From Diphasiastrum complanatum (Eukaryota; Streptophyta; Lycopodiopsida; Lycopodiales; Lycopodiaceae): a stretch of 64,000 nt of DNA. This document shows positions 55,501-61,004 of this stretch, piece by piece. A model generated the notes under the pieces. It searched no databases. It saw only the letters and a program-made list of their open reading frames with translations, and was not told the origin of the DNA. Where the stretch lies: NCBI GenBank assembly GCA_029204225.1, contig MU832263.1:1-64000 (forward strand). The letters run 5' to 3'. How positions within the stretch are numbered: the stretch's first letter is position 1; every line of letters starts with the position of its first letter. The position numbers and the translations under genes are program-made.

Positions 55501-56598
55501 AGGATCATTTCACACTGCACCTTGCTCCATGTTCTCTGATTGAACCTATTCATTCCTGAGAAGCCCTGCAAAAGTAGGCAGCGATATTAGGCTGCCAATA
55601 TACTAGATAGCATTCAGCACAAGAGATCTTAGATTTATACAAGATAACTTATTTTGACTTTTGAAACTCTTGAGGAAGGACGATTGACACATTGGCAAGA
55701 GGCAGGAAGTTTTTTATGAAACAAGTCGAATAGCACGGGGGAAAACCTCAATAAAAAGGTACACGCAGTGTCACTTTCAAAATCAAAGCCTGAAGCACAC
55801 AGCCTAAAAGTCTCAAATTCGAATCGTTTTGTAAGCATGTAGAGTTGGCCCCACCATAATCAATGGAAGACAAGCACGCTAATAGATCTCAAAAGATTCA
55901 TTATACAACAATAGTTCGGCAATAAGTAAACTCTCGCTTTTGTCTCTAAGAAATTCTCTTATGCTATCAACTCTGCAAACTGGTAGTGACGATCTGTACT
56001 TTTGCCAAAAATAGGAACCTTTCCGGTATAGAATGAAACTCAAAACCAATTAAACCAGTATTAACATACCTTGGAGCATGACTGACGATAATATTACCTC
56101 AAAAAGATCTAGTACAAGCAAATGAAAAACTCAATCAGGAGGCACAAAACAGCAGACACTGACCTGGCAGGGTGGCCCACCATTAATAAAGTCCACATTT
56201 CCTGGTATGGGAAGCCTGCTCTTTTGTTCTTCTGTGAGCTTTAAGGACAGCTCTGCTGCCTCTGGTGTTGATAGACAATCATCCAAGTCTCCTCCCTTCT
56301 CCATTATAGATCTGTGGATAAAAAAAGATGCCAATGTTTTGTGCATGTTCCAACCTCATTTAACTCTTGTTTCAGAAAAATATTGTCTATAGGATATATT
56401 TCATTGCTGAAATGTACAACATGTCTACAAAATGTAAGGCAAGCAGGGATACCTTAGTATTACATTGCAGTTTTCGCAAAAAACTTCTGCTTGAGGGTGG
56501 TTTACTTTGAAGGCTTCCGCAGCAGGATGTTCATATTCAATAGCCCACTTTGTGAAGCTAGCTCCTGCACTCTCATCTTAATCCATTAGATAGTCTTC
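24849..56598 (-). CDS. MET1: MET1/DNMT1-class maintenance C5-cytosine DNA methyltransferase, seven 3' exons
   Basis: The enzyme copies CG methylation onto the new DNA strand after replication, in the nucleus. Seven exons are recognisable on the minus strand (listed separately, 1,314 nt in all), ordered exactly as the MET1 catalytic domain. They carry the end of motif I, motif IV 'GGPPCQ' with the catalytic Cys, motif VI 'LLENV', motif VIII 'GVSQSRIRA', motif IX 'VRECARSQ' and motif X '[13 protein letters not shown]'. All junctions obey GT-AG and phases agree. It is MET1 rather than chromomethylase: '[10 protein letters not shown]' and '[18 protein letters not shown]' are DNMT1-class, and no chromodomain is inserted. 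Introns of 18.5 and 9.1 kb are filled with transposons. BAH and N-terminal exons were not found up to 64,000. The motif-I exon carries a net +1 frameshift, so function is doubtful. Confidence 0.93.
25475..25526. repeat. Perfect 21-bp inverted repeat, 10-nt loop
   Basis: The arms at 25,475-25,495 and 25,506-25,526 are exact reverse complements (arm begins AGATTTCATG). The spacer is TATGCTTAAT. It lies inside the last MET1 intron. Confidence 0.95.
26500..26640 (-). repeat. SINE-like or short dispersed repeat with A-tail
   Basis: The plus strand reads poly(T), then 'CAATATGGGTATCAG', then 'GAAGCTCTTGGCAAGAGCAT'. The same order (poly T, 'CAATATGGGTATCAG', 'GAAAGCTCTAATTAAGAGCA') recurs at 57,410-57,475. 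On the minus strand the unit ends in poly(A), as a SINE or processed retrocopy would. Both copies can form a GCTCT...AGAGC stem. Confidence 0.45.
26690..26908 (-). CDS. MET1: MET1 exon: target-recognition end and motif IX
   Basis: 73 codons, phase 0 at both ends, acceptor 'GGTGCAG|GTGAAG' and donor 'CTCTCAG|GTATAT'. It encodes '[20 protein letters not shown]', '[20 protein letters not shown]', '[18 protein letters not shown]' and 'VRECARSQ' (motif IX, which anchors the target-recognition domain). All landmark residues of plant MET1 are present. Confidence 0.96.
26909..28290. other. MET1 intron, unassigned part
   Basis: Right part of the 9.1-kb intron between the 26.8- and 36.1-kb exons. It has a short (GT)n at about 27,220-27,240. 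No transposase or other domain could be recognised in 26,909-28,290. Confidence 0.35.
28290..28880 (-). pseudogene. Ty3/Gypsy RNase H remnant
   Basis: On the minus strand near 28,880 '[12 protein letters not shown]' leads into '[20 protein letters not shown]' (RNase H start with the catalytic Asp region). Further along, '[19 protein letters not shown]' matches the usual 'I.Y..G..N..ADALSR' end of the domain. Several frameshifts. It lies in the MET1 intron on the same strand as MET1. Confidence 0.75.
28928..29339 (-). repeat. Gypsy 3' LTR, ~412 bp (LTR family A)
   Basis: In element sense it starts TGTCATGCCCACGACTGG and ends TGTCCACCA. It directly follows the Gypsy polyprotein tail and a polypurine stretch 'GGGGGGAAGAA' (29,340-29,350). 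Two other copies of this LTR lie at 33,440-33,856 (minus) and 34,419-34,828 (plus). Confidence 0.85.
29360..29935 (-). pseudogene. Ty3/Gypsy polyprotein C-terminus with chromodomain-like tail
   Basis: The minus strand encodes '[16 protein letters not shown]', then, after a frameshift, '[13 protein letters not shown]', '[20 protein letters not shown]', '[20 protein letters not shown]' and a tail with '[15 protein letters not shown]'. This is the end of the integrase and the chromodomain-like tail of a chromovirus-type Gypsy. A stop codon stands where the tryptophan before WKG is expected. The 3' LTR follows at once. Confidence 0.88.
29940..32040. repeat. Dispersed ~1.8-kb repeat, copy 1 (possible solo LTR)
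   Basis: From about 30,090 to 32,030 the sequence is collinear with 36,705-38,400. Shared landmarks are 'AGTATAAACTAGAATC', 'ACCATCAACTATCCAAC' / 'TACATCAACTATCCAAC', 'CAATATGCCTATGTTTTA', 'ACTTCTCCCCCTTTTAACAG' and 'ATCAGTCTAGATATG'. The order is the same with many substitutions and gaps. No protein is encoded. The reverse complement of the TCTCCCCCTTTT block looks like a polypurine tract, which favours an LTR element, but boundaries are not clean. Confidence 0.6.
32041..33381. other. MET1 intron, AT-rich part
   Basis: No domain recognised. It contains homopolymer-rich stretches and, at 33,220-33,300, C-rich runs leading into the (AG)n tract. Likely decayed retroelement sequence. Confidence 0.3.
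33382..33430 (+). repeat. (AG)n microsatellite
   Basis: About 24 AG repeats directly before 'ATGGCGGCGG' and the LTR copy at 33,440. Confidence 0.95.
33440..33856 (-). repeat. LTR family A, second copy (minus)
   Basis: Same unit as 28,928-29,339, again ending next to TGTCATGCCC in element sense at 33,856. Upstream in element sense lies 'WSYECQLAFDTL'-type Gypsy coding debris (33,857-33,900), so it sits inside another Gypsy copy. No primer-binding site follows it and flanking 5-mers do not match, so solo LTR or rearranged element remain open. Confidence 0.75.
33857..34418. other. Spacer between inverted LTRs with Gypsy debris
   Basis: The left 50 bp read on the minus strand as a Gypsy RT/RNase H junction fragment with one stop. 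The rest is AT-rich without recognised domains. Confidence 0.45.
34419..34828 (+). repeat. LTR family A, third copy (inverted, plus)
   Basis: Starts TGTCATGCCCACGACTGATC and ends TTTGTCCACCA on the plus strand, inverted relative to 33,440-33,856. It is more diverged than the other two copies. With the copy on its left it makes a ~410-bp inverted repeat with 562 bp between the arms, inside the MET1 intron. Confidence 0.78.
34829..35989. other. MET1 intron, unassigned
   Basis: The first ~180 bp after the LTR keep an open plus-strand frame ('[20 protein letters not shown]') that may be retroelement coding debris. I could not place it. The rest is AT-rich. Confidence 0.3.
35990..36151 (-). CDS. 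MET1: MET1 exon isolated between 9-kb and 18.5-kb introns
   Basis: 54 codons, phase 0 at both ends. Acceptor 'GCTTTGACAG|TATGGA', donor 'GATAAAAAG|GTGAGA'. It encodes '[20 protein letters not shown]', '[20 protein letters not shown]' and '[14 protein letters not shown]', the segment that joins the 54.8-kb exon to 'VKLSTG' of the 26.8-kb exon in plant MET1. It is short enough to be missed by gene finders. In the sense direction an (AG)n tract ends about 31 bp before the acceptor. Confidence 0.95.
36183..36253 (+). repeat. (CT)n microsatellite next to a MET1 splice acceptor
   Basis: About 34 CT repeats. In MET1 sense this is a purine (AG)n tract ending about 31 bp upstream of the exon at 36,151. 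Confidence 0.95.
36705..38400. repeat. Dispersed ~1.8-kb repeat, copy 2
   Basis: Collinear with 30,090-32,030 in the same orientation; see that entry for shared landmarks. The two copies flank the lone exon at 36.1 kb. No protein is encoded. Positions 36,254-36,704 hold no recognised feature. Confidence 0.6.
38470..40500 (+). pseudogene. LINE copy 1, 5'-truncated ORF2 (RT to C-terminal zinc motif)
   Basis: Begins inside RT: '[20 protein letters not shown]', '[20 protein letters not shown]' (block A Asp), '[20 protein letters not shown]' and '[13 protein letters not shown]' with the catalytic YVDD. After an in-frame TGA near 38,983 come '[16 protein letters not shown]' and '[11 protein letters not shown]', then '[20 protein letters not shown]'. 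The C-terminus has '[20 protein letters not shown]', a CCHC-type zinc motif typical of LINE ORF2. Frame changes occur near 39,700-39,800. No endonuclease remains. Plus strand, antisense to MET1. Confidence 0.9.
40508..40559 (+). repeat. (CT)n between LINE copies 1 and 2
   Basis: About 26 CT repeats lie exactly between the 3' region of LINE 1 and the 5' start of LINE 2. Confidence 0.95.
40670..41755 (+). CDS. LINE ORF1 protein, L1 ORF1p-like
   Basis: 361 residues from the ATG at 40,670; uninterrupted. Residues ~1-125 are Pro/Ser/Thr/Leu-rich and include three perfect-length 20-residue repeats ('[17 protein letters not shown]...') from a 60-bp DNA repeat. Residues ~150-220 are heptad-like and charged ('[20 protein letters not shown]', '[14 protein letters not shown]'), a likely coiled coil. 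Residues ~245-355 resemble the RRM and C-terminal domain of L1 ORF1p: 'NVRVRGIED', '[20 protein letters not shown]' and '[20 protein letters not shown]'. ORF1p binds element RNA and acts as a chaperone. Most plant L1 ORF1 proteins instead use a zinc knuckle, which is absent here. Confidence 0.8.
   Translation: MARKKGSPRSPSSLSLPLPSPLQLVAGPSYTPSLPTPSLTTSPTPSLALPTPSLPAQPTPAPPTPSLALPTPSLSAQPTPAPPTPSLALPNPSLPAHSPPPSSLALSFLHGSPAPSHYPLPFPKEAYSHTKAFEQYLLSCMEQITLESSYLRMEMGQSKTTIQAMAIEKQTMMARIISLEETLSRKEEPASTTKIQELEERIEQHKEETKTWASLFKEDAKEGTHTFNSVISATISEEGMRKYKSLNVRVRGIEDTKAPVTEASSFLTDTLSHHHNGMEKAWRTKRDPTTLIIRFTGIEERQAVLRLRARLRGTLVFMDDDLTPMQVAERRKVFSEAKALGKKVIYREGKARYIDPQKSEA
41800..42238 (+). pseudogene. 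LINE ORF2 endonuclease N-terminus, truncated
   Basis: '[20 protein letters not shown]', 'ILILTETHE' (catalytic Glu), '[20 protein letters not shown]' and '[13 protein letters not shown]' are the N-terminal half of an apurinic-type endonuclease. The frame stops at 42,238, and the next segment is already the linker before RT. The central endonuclease part (GDFNAR box and SDH box) is missing by internal deletion; the GDFNAR box is still visible in LINE copy 4 at about 52,950. No ATG precedes the frame closely; a TTG lies at 41,807. Confidence 0.82.
42240..44974 (+). pseudogene. LINE ORF2 reverse transcriptase and C-terminal zinc motif, frameshifted
   Basis: Three consecutive frames. 42,240-43,530: '[18 protein letters not shown]', '[20 protein letters not shown]' (fingers), '[20 protein letters not shown]' and '[20 protein letters not shown]'. 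43,530-44,095: '[20 protein letters not shown]' (catalytic YADD) and '[16 protein letters not shown]'. 44,100-44,974: '[20 protein letters not shown]' and '[20 protein letters not shown]', the CCHC motif. The second frameshift coincides with a C-run near 44,088. Catalytic residues are otherwise intact. Confidence 0.9.
45245..46825 (+). mobile_element. LINE copy 3, 5'-truncated with internal inversion
   Basis: Positions 46,345-46,800 are plus-strand LINE: the C-terminal tail of ORF2, 3' UTR and 'AAAGACATTAATAAAGC' followed by a (CTT)n/(CT)n tail. The preceding part, 45,245-46,305, is the adjacent ORF2 segment on the minus strand: '[20 protein letters not shown]', '[18 protein letters not shown]', '[19 protein letters not shown]'. 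It ends at '[12 protein letters not shown]'. The inverted piece covers just the sequence that should lie upstream of the plus piece, the classical twin-priming arrangement. About 40 bp of unassigned sequence sits at the junction. Confidence 0.85.
46826..47183 (+). repeat. Gypsy 5' LTR
   Basis: Starts TGTTACGAGCTCGTAACC, itself an inverted repeat, and ends CTATTACA. One base separates it from the PBS. Confidence 0.9.
47185..47197 (+). promoter_or_regulatory. Primer-binding site, initiator-Met tRNA type
   Basis: TGGTATCAGAGCC, identical to the PBS of the Copia element at 18,984-18,996. Confidence 0.92.
47198..47929 (+). other. Gypsy leader; gag not recognisable
   Basis: The usual gag position. 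A plus-strand frame from about 47,727 has no gag or zinc-knuckle features. Several 'CCAGCG' and 'CAGCG' phrases repeat ('AGCAGGGCCAGCGCTGGAC', 'ACCAGCGACC'). Confidence 0.5.
47930..49648 (+). pseudogene. Gypsy protease end, RT and RNase H
   Basis: '[13 protein letters not shown]' (about 47,955) marks the protease C-terminus, then a frameshift. RT: '[20 protein letters not shown]', '[20 protein letters not shown]', a TAG near 48,603 where the family has Gln before 'VRIK', then '[17 protein letters not shown]' and '[14 protein letters not shown]' (FLDD catalytic box). RNase H: '[19 protein letters not shown]', a frameshift near 49,265, then '[20 protein letters not shown]' and '[14 protein letters not shown]'. 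Domain order and boxes are standard; one nonsense codon and at least two frameshifts disable it. Confidence 0.92.
49814..51211 (+). CDS. Gypsy integrase with chromodomain-like C-terminus, intact frame
   Basis: 465 codons without a break. HHCC zinc site: '[20 protein letters not shown]' and '[15 protein letters not shown]'. Core: '[17 protein letters not shown]' (Asp 1), '[18 protein letters not shown]' (Asp 2) and '[19 protein letters not shown]' (Glu). Then '[18 protein letters not shown]', '[20 protein letters not shown]', '[13 protein letters not shown]' and the tail '[20 protein letters not shown]', a chromodomain-like K-W..A.WE signature. Stop is followed at once by the polypurine tract. 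All catalytic residues are present. It would normally be part of a longer polyprotein. Confidence 0.93.
   Translation: MVDGQLTQGFKWKQYSIQDEYLLYSNRVCVPNSEDYRQQVLYECHDNPSAGHPGIQKTYELLRRQFFWPSMKKNVHQYVTSCHKCQVNRAERLKAGGLLHPLEIPAGKWESISMDFIVGLPKTQKDNDAIWVTVDRLTKMAHFIPTKTTVRAPELARLFVDGLFKLYGLPSGIVSDRDNKFTGNFRRAVIHHLHTKLNMSTIDHPQTDGQTERVNQVLEDMLRAYVSKKQTNWEDYLSILEFAYNSTKHSATGYSPFMLMYGFQPRSPTTVGFKQEKVEAARNFLEDLNQMIEHAKRSIKQSQDRAKHYAYPHKRDVQFSTGEKVYLRVPVDSKTLKSGVCAKLSPRYCGPFTISRRLGEVTYELELPHSSKVFPVFHVSQLRKALTRSNNLVGDSVLVLPLDPQQPPHEPDEILNSRETQTRHTLYREYMVKWNDQPVENATWERGNVLRKIFPDFVLEDQDAS
51223..51564 (+). repeat. Gypsy 3' LTR, missing its last ~14 bp
   Basis: Matches 46,826-47,169 and then diverges after 'CTACTGTGGTGT', where the 5' LTR continues to CTATTACA. 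The next sequence is the 5' end of LINE copy 4. Confidence 0.88.
51565..54670 (+). mobile_element. LINE copy 4, old, RT domain deleted
   Basis: Leader and ORF1 start at about 51,610. ORF1 traces include '[20 protein letters not shown]', and '[12 protein letters not shown]' near 52,265. ORF2 starts '[20 protein letters not shown]' (52,490), and '[13 protein letters not shown]' (52,950) is an endonuclease box. Near 53,505 the pre-RT linker joins directly to sequence equivalent to '..[15 protein letters not shown]', which lies after RT. The whole RT catalytic core is therefore absent, with more decay after it. The 3' end 'AAGACATTGATAAAGC' plus a short (CT)n tail ends about 20 bp from a MET1 splice donor. 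Confidence 0.85.
54692..54970 (-). CDS. MET1: MET1 exon: motif VIII region
   Basis: 93 codons, phase 0 at both ends. Acceptor 'GATTCCAG|GTACGT', donor 'ATCACG|GTAATA'. Encodes '[20 protein letters not shown]' (motif VIII, QxRxR type), '[20 protein letters not shown]' and '[19 protein letters not shown]'. The donor lacks the usual +5 G. LINE copy 4 begins about 20 bp into the intron. Confidence 0.96.
55368..55565 (-). CDS. MET1: MET1 exon: after motif IV through motif VI
   Basis: 66 codons, phase 0 at both ends. Acceptor 'TTTTGCAG|GGCTTC', donor 'TATCAG|GTAGTG'. Encodes '[20 protein letters not shown]', '[20 protein letters not shown]' (motif VI ENV) and '[17 protein letters not shown]'. Near-identical to known plant MET1 at all landmark positions. 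Confidence 0.97.
56164..56311 (-). CDS. MET1: MET1 exon: motif IV with catalytic Cys
   Basis: 148 nt, one base completing an Arg codon plus 49 codons. Acceptor 'TATCCACAG|ATCTAT', donor 'TGCCAG|GTCAGT'. Encodes '[20 protein letters not shown]', '[20 protein letters not shown]' and 'GPPCQ', where Cys is the nucleophile that attacks cytosine C6. The intron after PCQ is conserved in position with the next exon starting 'GFSG'. Confidence 0.97.
56453..56598 (-). pseudogene. MET1: MET1 exon with motif I end, frameshifted
   Basis: Acceptor 'CACTTTGCAG|GAAGAC' and donor 'ATACTAAG|GTATCC' give 146 nt. The first part reads 'RLSNGLR' then TGA; the last part, in another frame, reads '[19 protein letters not shown]' and '[17 protein letters not shown]'. 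Both halves are conserved MET1 sequence (family form GLS.GL....S.TKWAIEYE). With known phases at both ends, 142 nt remain, which is 3n+1. A 4-nt insertion just after the GLR codons explains both length and alignment. This is a pseudogene mark or a sequence error. Confidence 0.88.
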
Positions 56599-57599
56599 CT
56601 GCAAAGTGACATCAATATCATTTACTTTGCATCAACTACTTTTACGATGAACCTGCTGTTTTGCAGGACTTCTAGTTTATCTACCCCATTACCCACCATG
56701 AACTACAAACATCATCATTAAATCTGTTGATGAACCACTTTTGCCAGAAAGTCTGAAAACAAAAACAATGTGTTGACTATGGTAGAGGACAAAAACAGTA
56801 AGCTCAGAAACTTAATTTGAGAAATCGGTAATGTCAATAGGCAAAGCTTAGAAAAAGCATACATGCAACGAAAAAGGTTTAGAGGATCCATATTAAAACA
56901 ATGATACAAAATTCAAAAATCTGCGCTTGAAAAGTATCCGGATTTTCTTGATTAGATAGACCCAGTGTTGGCCGGAAAAGAAAAGGAAAAAAACCGAAGG
57001 ATCAGAATATGTGAACAAGATTACCAAGACACAAACAAAATACAAACTAGTAGAAACACAGCGGACTCCTTAGCTCCCCACTGTTCTGGATTCTATAATT
57101 ACTGATCTTGAACTTACCAAAAGCTGAACTACCAAAATTCTAAATCATTAAAGCCTAAAAAAGTTCGAACATTTTTCATAATTTTCTTCAAGCAGCAACC
57201 TCTATAAAGTAAGTTACTGATCAGATTGCTTGATTAATTTACAGACACACTCTATTGGTATAAAGACAAAAAAATCTAAAGAATTGAGAACACTCCATAT
57301 TTAACAGAATTGGAAATGTTCAGATCATAGTTTACTGCGTTTCTGAAACGCGTTCAGAAACGCGTTTCGGAAATATGGAATTTTTTTCCAAAGACGTTTT
57401 TTTTAATTTTTGTTTTTTTGGTTTTTTTTTGTACAATATGGGTATCAGGTGAAAGCTCTAATTAAGAGCATAATTACTGTGTATTTTGCCGAACGTTTCG
57501 GGTGCAGGATGGTCTACTTTAGGTGCAGTAACTCCTAGGTTTACGCTTTAACTCCCAGGTGCATTAATAAAAAAACCTAATGCCCCAAAATTTAACTCC

Positions 57600-57603
<4 letters not shown>
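56599..57603. other. Region upstream of the last recognised MET1 exon
   Basis: No further MET1 exon was found on the minus strand here; the segment encoding '..DIFAGCG' should precede. It holds a perfect 11-bp inverted repeat at 57,337-57,363 (arms GCGTTTCTGAA, 5-nt spacer) and the second copy of the 'CAATATGGGTATCAG' repeat at about 57,410-57,475. Confidence 0.5.
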
Positions 57604-57681
<78 letters not shown>

Positions 57682-57826
57682 CTCTCTCAGATCCAACAAA
57701 CTAAACAAAAATGCTGAATCATGCTAAACAAAAACCATGCTAAGTGTTCTGAACCAATCACCATACTGCATCATCTTGAACCGTACTGAAGCATTTTTCA
57801 ACCATATGGAATCATTTTTCAACCAT

Positions 57827-57904
<78 letters not shown>
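57604..57904 (+). repeat. Two (CT)n microsatellites
   Basis: About 36 CT repeats at 57,604-57,676 and about 37 at 57,830-57,904, separated by 150 bp with repeated 'CATGCT', 'TGAAGCATT' and 'TTTTTCAACCATATGGAATC'-type phrases. Confidence 0.93.
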
Positions 57905-57907
<3 letters not shown>

Positions 57908-58025
57908 GAACAGTACTGAAGCGTTACACTGCTGTGAATAGGATCATCGTAATATATAATATCGGGCCACATGGCACCAAAATGGAGTACAATGATGTTC
58001 CATGAACATAATGAAAACTACACAA

Positions 58026-60994
58026 CTAAGGCTCGTCAGAGTCATGGTAGGAACCATCATCTGAATCTGTGCCTGATTGCAAATCCCAAGGGTCTGTAGA
58101 TGAATCAGAACTGGAGGGAGCCGCCATATGCCGTGGTGTGGCCCTGGCTCTGCCATGTGCTCTGGCTCTCTGCTGCGTGCTCTGGCTCTGGATCCGAGGA
58201 GCAGCAGCTGCCGAATCCACCAAGCAAGTGTCAGGGTTCACCTGCAACCAAAAACAATACATTGTTGTCAGCAATTCATTGCATAATTCAAAAGCAATTC
58301 AGTTCGTCAAAGCACAACAAGAAACAGGGGGTGATGATGTGACTCACCTCAAGCATCTGTCCCCCTCCTCGTGTGCGCCTCAGCATACGGCCGTTGGTGT
58401 TCACAAACACCAACCGCCTACACTGCTCGATGGACAACCTGTTCCTCTTCTGCGTGTGATACAAGGACTAGGTTCTCCAATTTCGCTCGCAAGCTCCTGC
58501 TGAACAGTCCTGTGCAAGGACTCTCTCGGCCAGTCGTCGCAGGTCACCTGTGCCGCGCCCATGGTAGCCCCACCATGAAACAGGCCTCAACATATCCTCC
58601 CTCCGCCGACTCCGCTCTCCATCGAAAGGAAACTGGTAGCGCTCAAAGATCAGTAGCTGGTATGCAATGTTAGTGAGCATCGGACCTGTTGGCAGAAGAA
58701 AAAACATGGCTCGTGTAAGTCCTCTTGAATTCACACACTAGCAATGAGCACACTACAGTCACTACTGCAGTACTTAGCCTACCAAGCAATTTATCACACG
58801 TACCTGGTCCAGGCCATACGCGCTCCATGTACTCCACCCATCCGGTGCAGCTCCCGATCGTCCCGATCCCGAGTCTCGTGCCACAAGGGGTGCAATATGT
58901 GGGCTACGGCGTGGATGGGTCGGTGGAAGTAGTCCCATCTGGCCTCCAAGAAACGTGAGATCTCGCGCCTCCTGCAATAGGCAAATCACAACAATCATGT
59001 AACCATAGCTGCCATAGCATAAAAGAATCGAATCAGACTTGAGTGAGAAACAACAAACTAGACACTGAAGAGTCATACCTGTGCTCGACCAAGGCTGACG
59101 TCTGAATCCCCTCGCCGATGCGGTCCATGAACTCGTAAATGAGGCCGAGAGTGCACCCCTCATGGTCTACCAGGCGCAACACTCTGAAAATGGGTAGAAG
59201 GACCCCAGTAATCTCCTCAGCATCTCTCCAGAACGGCTCACCGAACACAGTGGACCGGAAAAACACCGCATGTGGGACGTCCATGAACTCTCGGAAGGAC
59301 TCGCTGGAAACCATCCGCCGCAATGCGTCCTTCACTAATACTAATTGCTCTAGCACCAAAAAGTAAAAGGCAAAGCGTGTGGGTGCTGGATTCTTCAGGT
59401 TCAGGTGCGAGAAGGTGCGGAATAGGGCCAGCACACGCCTCTTCCTCGTAACAGAAGTGACCAGGCGCATGGCCGTAGAAGTGACCTGCAACACAGACAT
59501 CCAGTGAAAAATTTAGACAGTAGTTGAGATGTGTTTAGCAGCATGGAGCAGGCGTCAATCAAGATAGCATAGCAAATGGAGAAACCAATACCTCTCTGAT
59601 CCATGGAAGTGCACACAGGTCATGAATGAGCAAGTCTATACAATGCGCAGCACAAGGTGTCCACACAATGCTGGGGTGCTCCCTCGTCATAATCTCTCCC
59701 ATCTGCTTGCAGTTCGAAGTGTTGTCCGTGACAACCTGAACCACATGCTCTACTCCAATGTCAACAATAACATCTCTGATAACCTCCCATATAAAATCGG
59801 CTGTGATGGCGTCACCACCTCAAGTGGCATCCACGCCACGTAGGAATATTGTGCCAAGCGGGCAAGAAACCAAGACATTGATGACGGATCGCCGACGAAT
59901 GTCGGTCCATCCATCACTCAATATCGTGCATCCATACCTGCCACAAAACACCCATTAGCCGAATGCAAAAATTGCGCCACGAGTCAATCCTAAACGCATG
60001 CAATGGGTTTATGAAAACAAAGTACTTACATCTGCCAAGCTGAGCGAATGGAACTCAGCTCCCGCGTAATGGTCTCCTCGTCCTGACGAAGCATCCTGCC
60101 TCGCAATGCCTCTCGTCTGGGAGGCGTCCATGTAGCATCCACGGCTGCCATCTGTGCGCAAAACTCTCTGAACACCCAAGTGTCAACAACAGCAAAGGAA
60201 ATGCCGCACTCGTAAAAGAACTGGCCAGCAAGTCGAGTGCACCGAGCATGCTGCTCTCTCTGCCACCCGCATCGATCAAGGGTCTGGGCCTAACCTCTCT
60301 GTGCTGTGCACATGGCACTCGTGGTCTAACAAGCGAACCGGATGGCTGATCTGTGGGTGTATCACTCTCTCTGGGAGGACCTGTTGAACCATGTGCTGCA
60401 TCTGCCGCCGAAGAAGAGGAGGGACAAGGACCCGCTGCTGCTGATCCAACCTGCTCATGTGACGCTCTCCCCTCTGAAGTAAGCCATGCTGCTGCGAGTG
60501 GAACTGGAGTGGCACCGCATGGACCATGCACTGCACCTAAACCCTGCCAAGAACGTGTTGTACTAGGCTCTGCACCCGTAGTAGGCCGTGCCTGCATTAC
60601 CTGTGACCACTGCCTGTGAACCTGCAATTGCTCCTGCCCCCTGTCCCTGTCTCTGTCCCTGTCCAAAAACCTGTGATGCAGCACCCTGTCTCTGTCCCTG
60701 TCCCTGTCCCTGTCCAGAAACCCGTGATGCAGCACCGTGCCCATACGTAATAGACAACCTCTGTCTCTCCTCATCGGAAGTCTTGGGGCAATCAGATATG
60801 CCCAATGCCCGCCCACCCGGCCCTCTGACCCTCAGTAAGTGAGCCCTAACCCTGGTAAGTGATCCTGTGAAGAGACCACCACAATGCAAGCATCTCCATC
60901 TACGGACTCCCGAGCCATGGTGTGTAGCCACATCCCCCTCAGTAAGCTCAACCTCGCCCCAAAGGCCTCGGCCCTGCACCGACATCGTGTCCAC
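58026..60994 (-). pseudogene. hAT-superfamily transposase gene (BED, DUF659, hAT dimerisation), multi-exon, broken
   Basis: Order on the minus strand: BED zinc finger 'WRCLHCGGLFTGSLTRVRAH' (60,850-60,910); Gly/Gln-rich tandem repeats; DUF659 'LAGQFFYECGISFAVVDTWV' (about 60,230, exon ends 60,030); exon 59,592-59,937 'YGCTILSDGWTDIRRRSVIN' and 'VVTDNTSNCKQMGE', 'WTPCAAHCIDLLIHDL'; exon 59,079-59,485 'APTRFAFYFLVLEQLVLVKD'; exon 58,804-58,971 'EISRFLEARWDYFHRP'; exon 58,348-58,685 'QDCSAGACERNW' (dimerisation domain); last exon 58,026-58,241, acidic C-terminus. GT-AG borders are seen for these introns. TGA near 59,820, TAG near 58,465 and a frameshift near 58,860 inactivate it. Confidence 0.88.
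60625..60740 (-). repeat. 6-bp-based minisatellite in the hAT gene
   Basis: Plus-strand runs of CCTGTC/CCCTGT units in two blocks (about 60,640-60,662 and 60,686-60,716) encode the Gly-Gln ('GQGQGQGQRQG') repeats of the transposase after the BED finger. Confidence 0.8.
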
Positions 60995-61004
60995 ACGAGA
61001 TCAA

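Noticed and set aside
24849-56598. Possibility that the methyltransferase exons are of bacterial, phage or chromomethylase origin
   Set aside because: The exons are split by GT-AG introns and the motifs ([41 protein letters not shown]) are plant MET1; no chromodomain lies between the catalytic motifs.
56965-57130. A candidate upstream MET1 exon before the motif-I exon
   Set aside because: No reading gives the expected DIFAGCG segment or a matching phase-1 donor.
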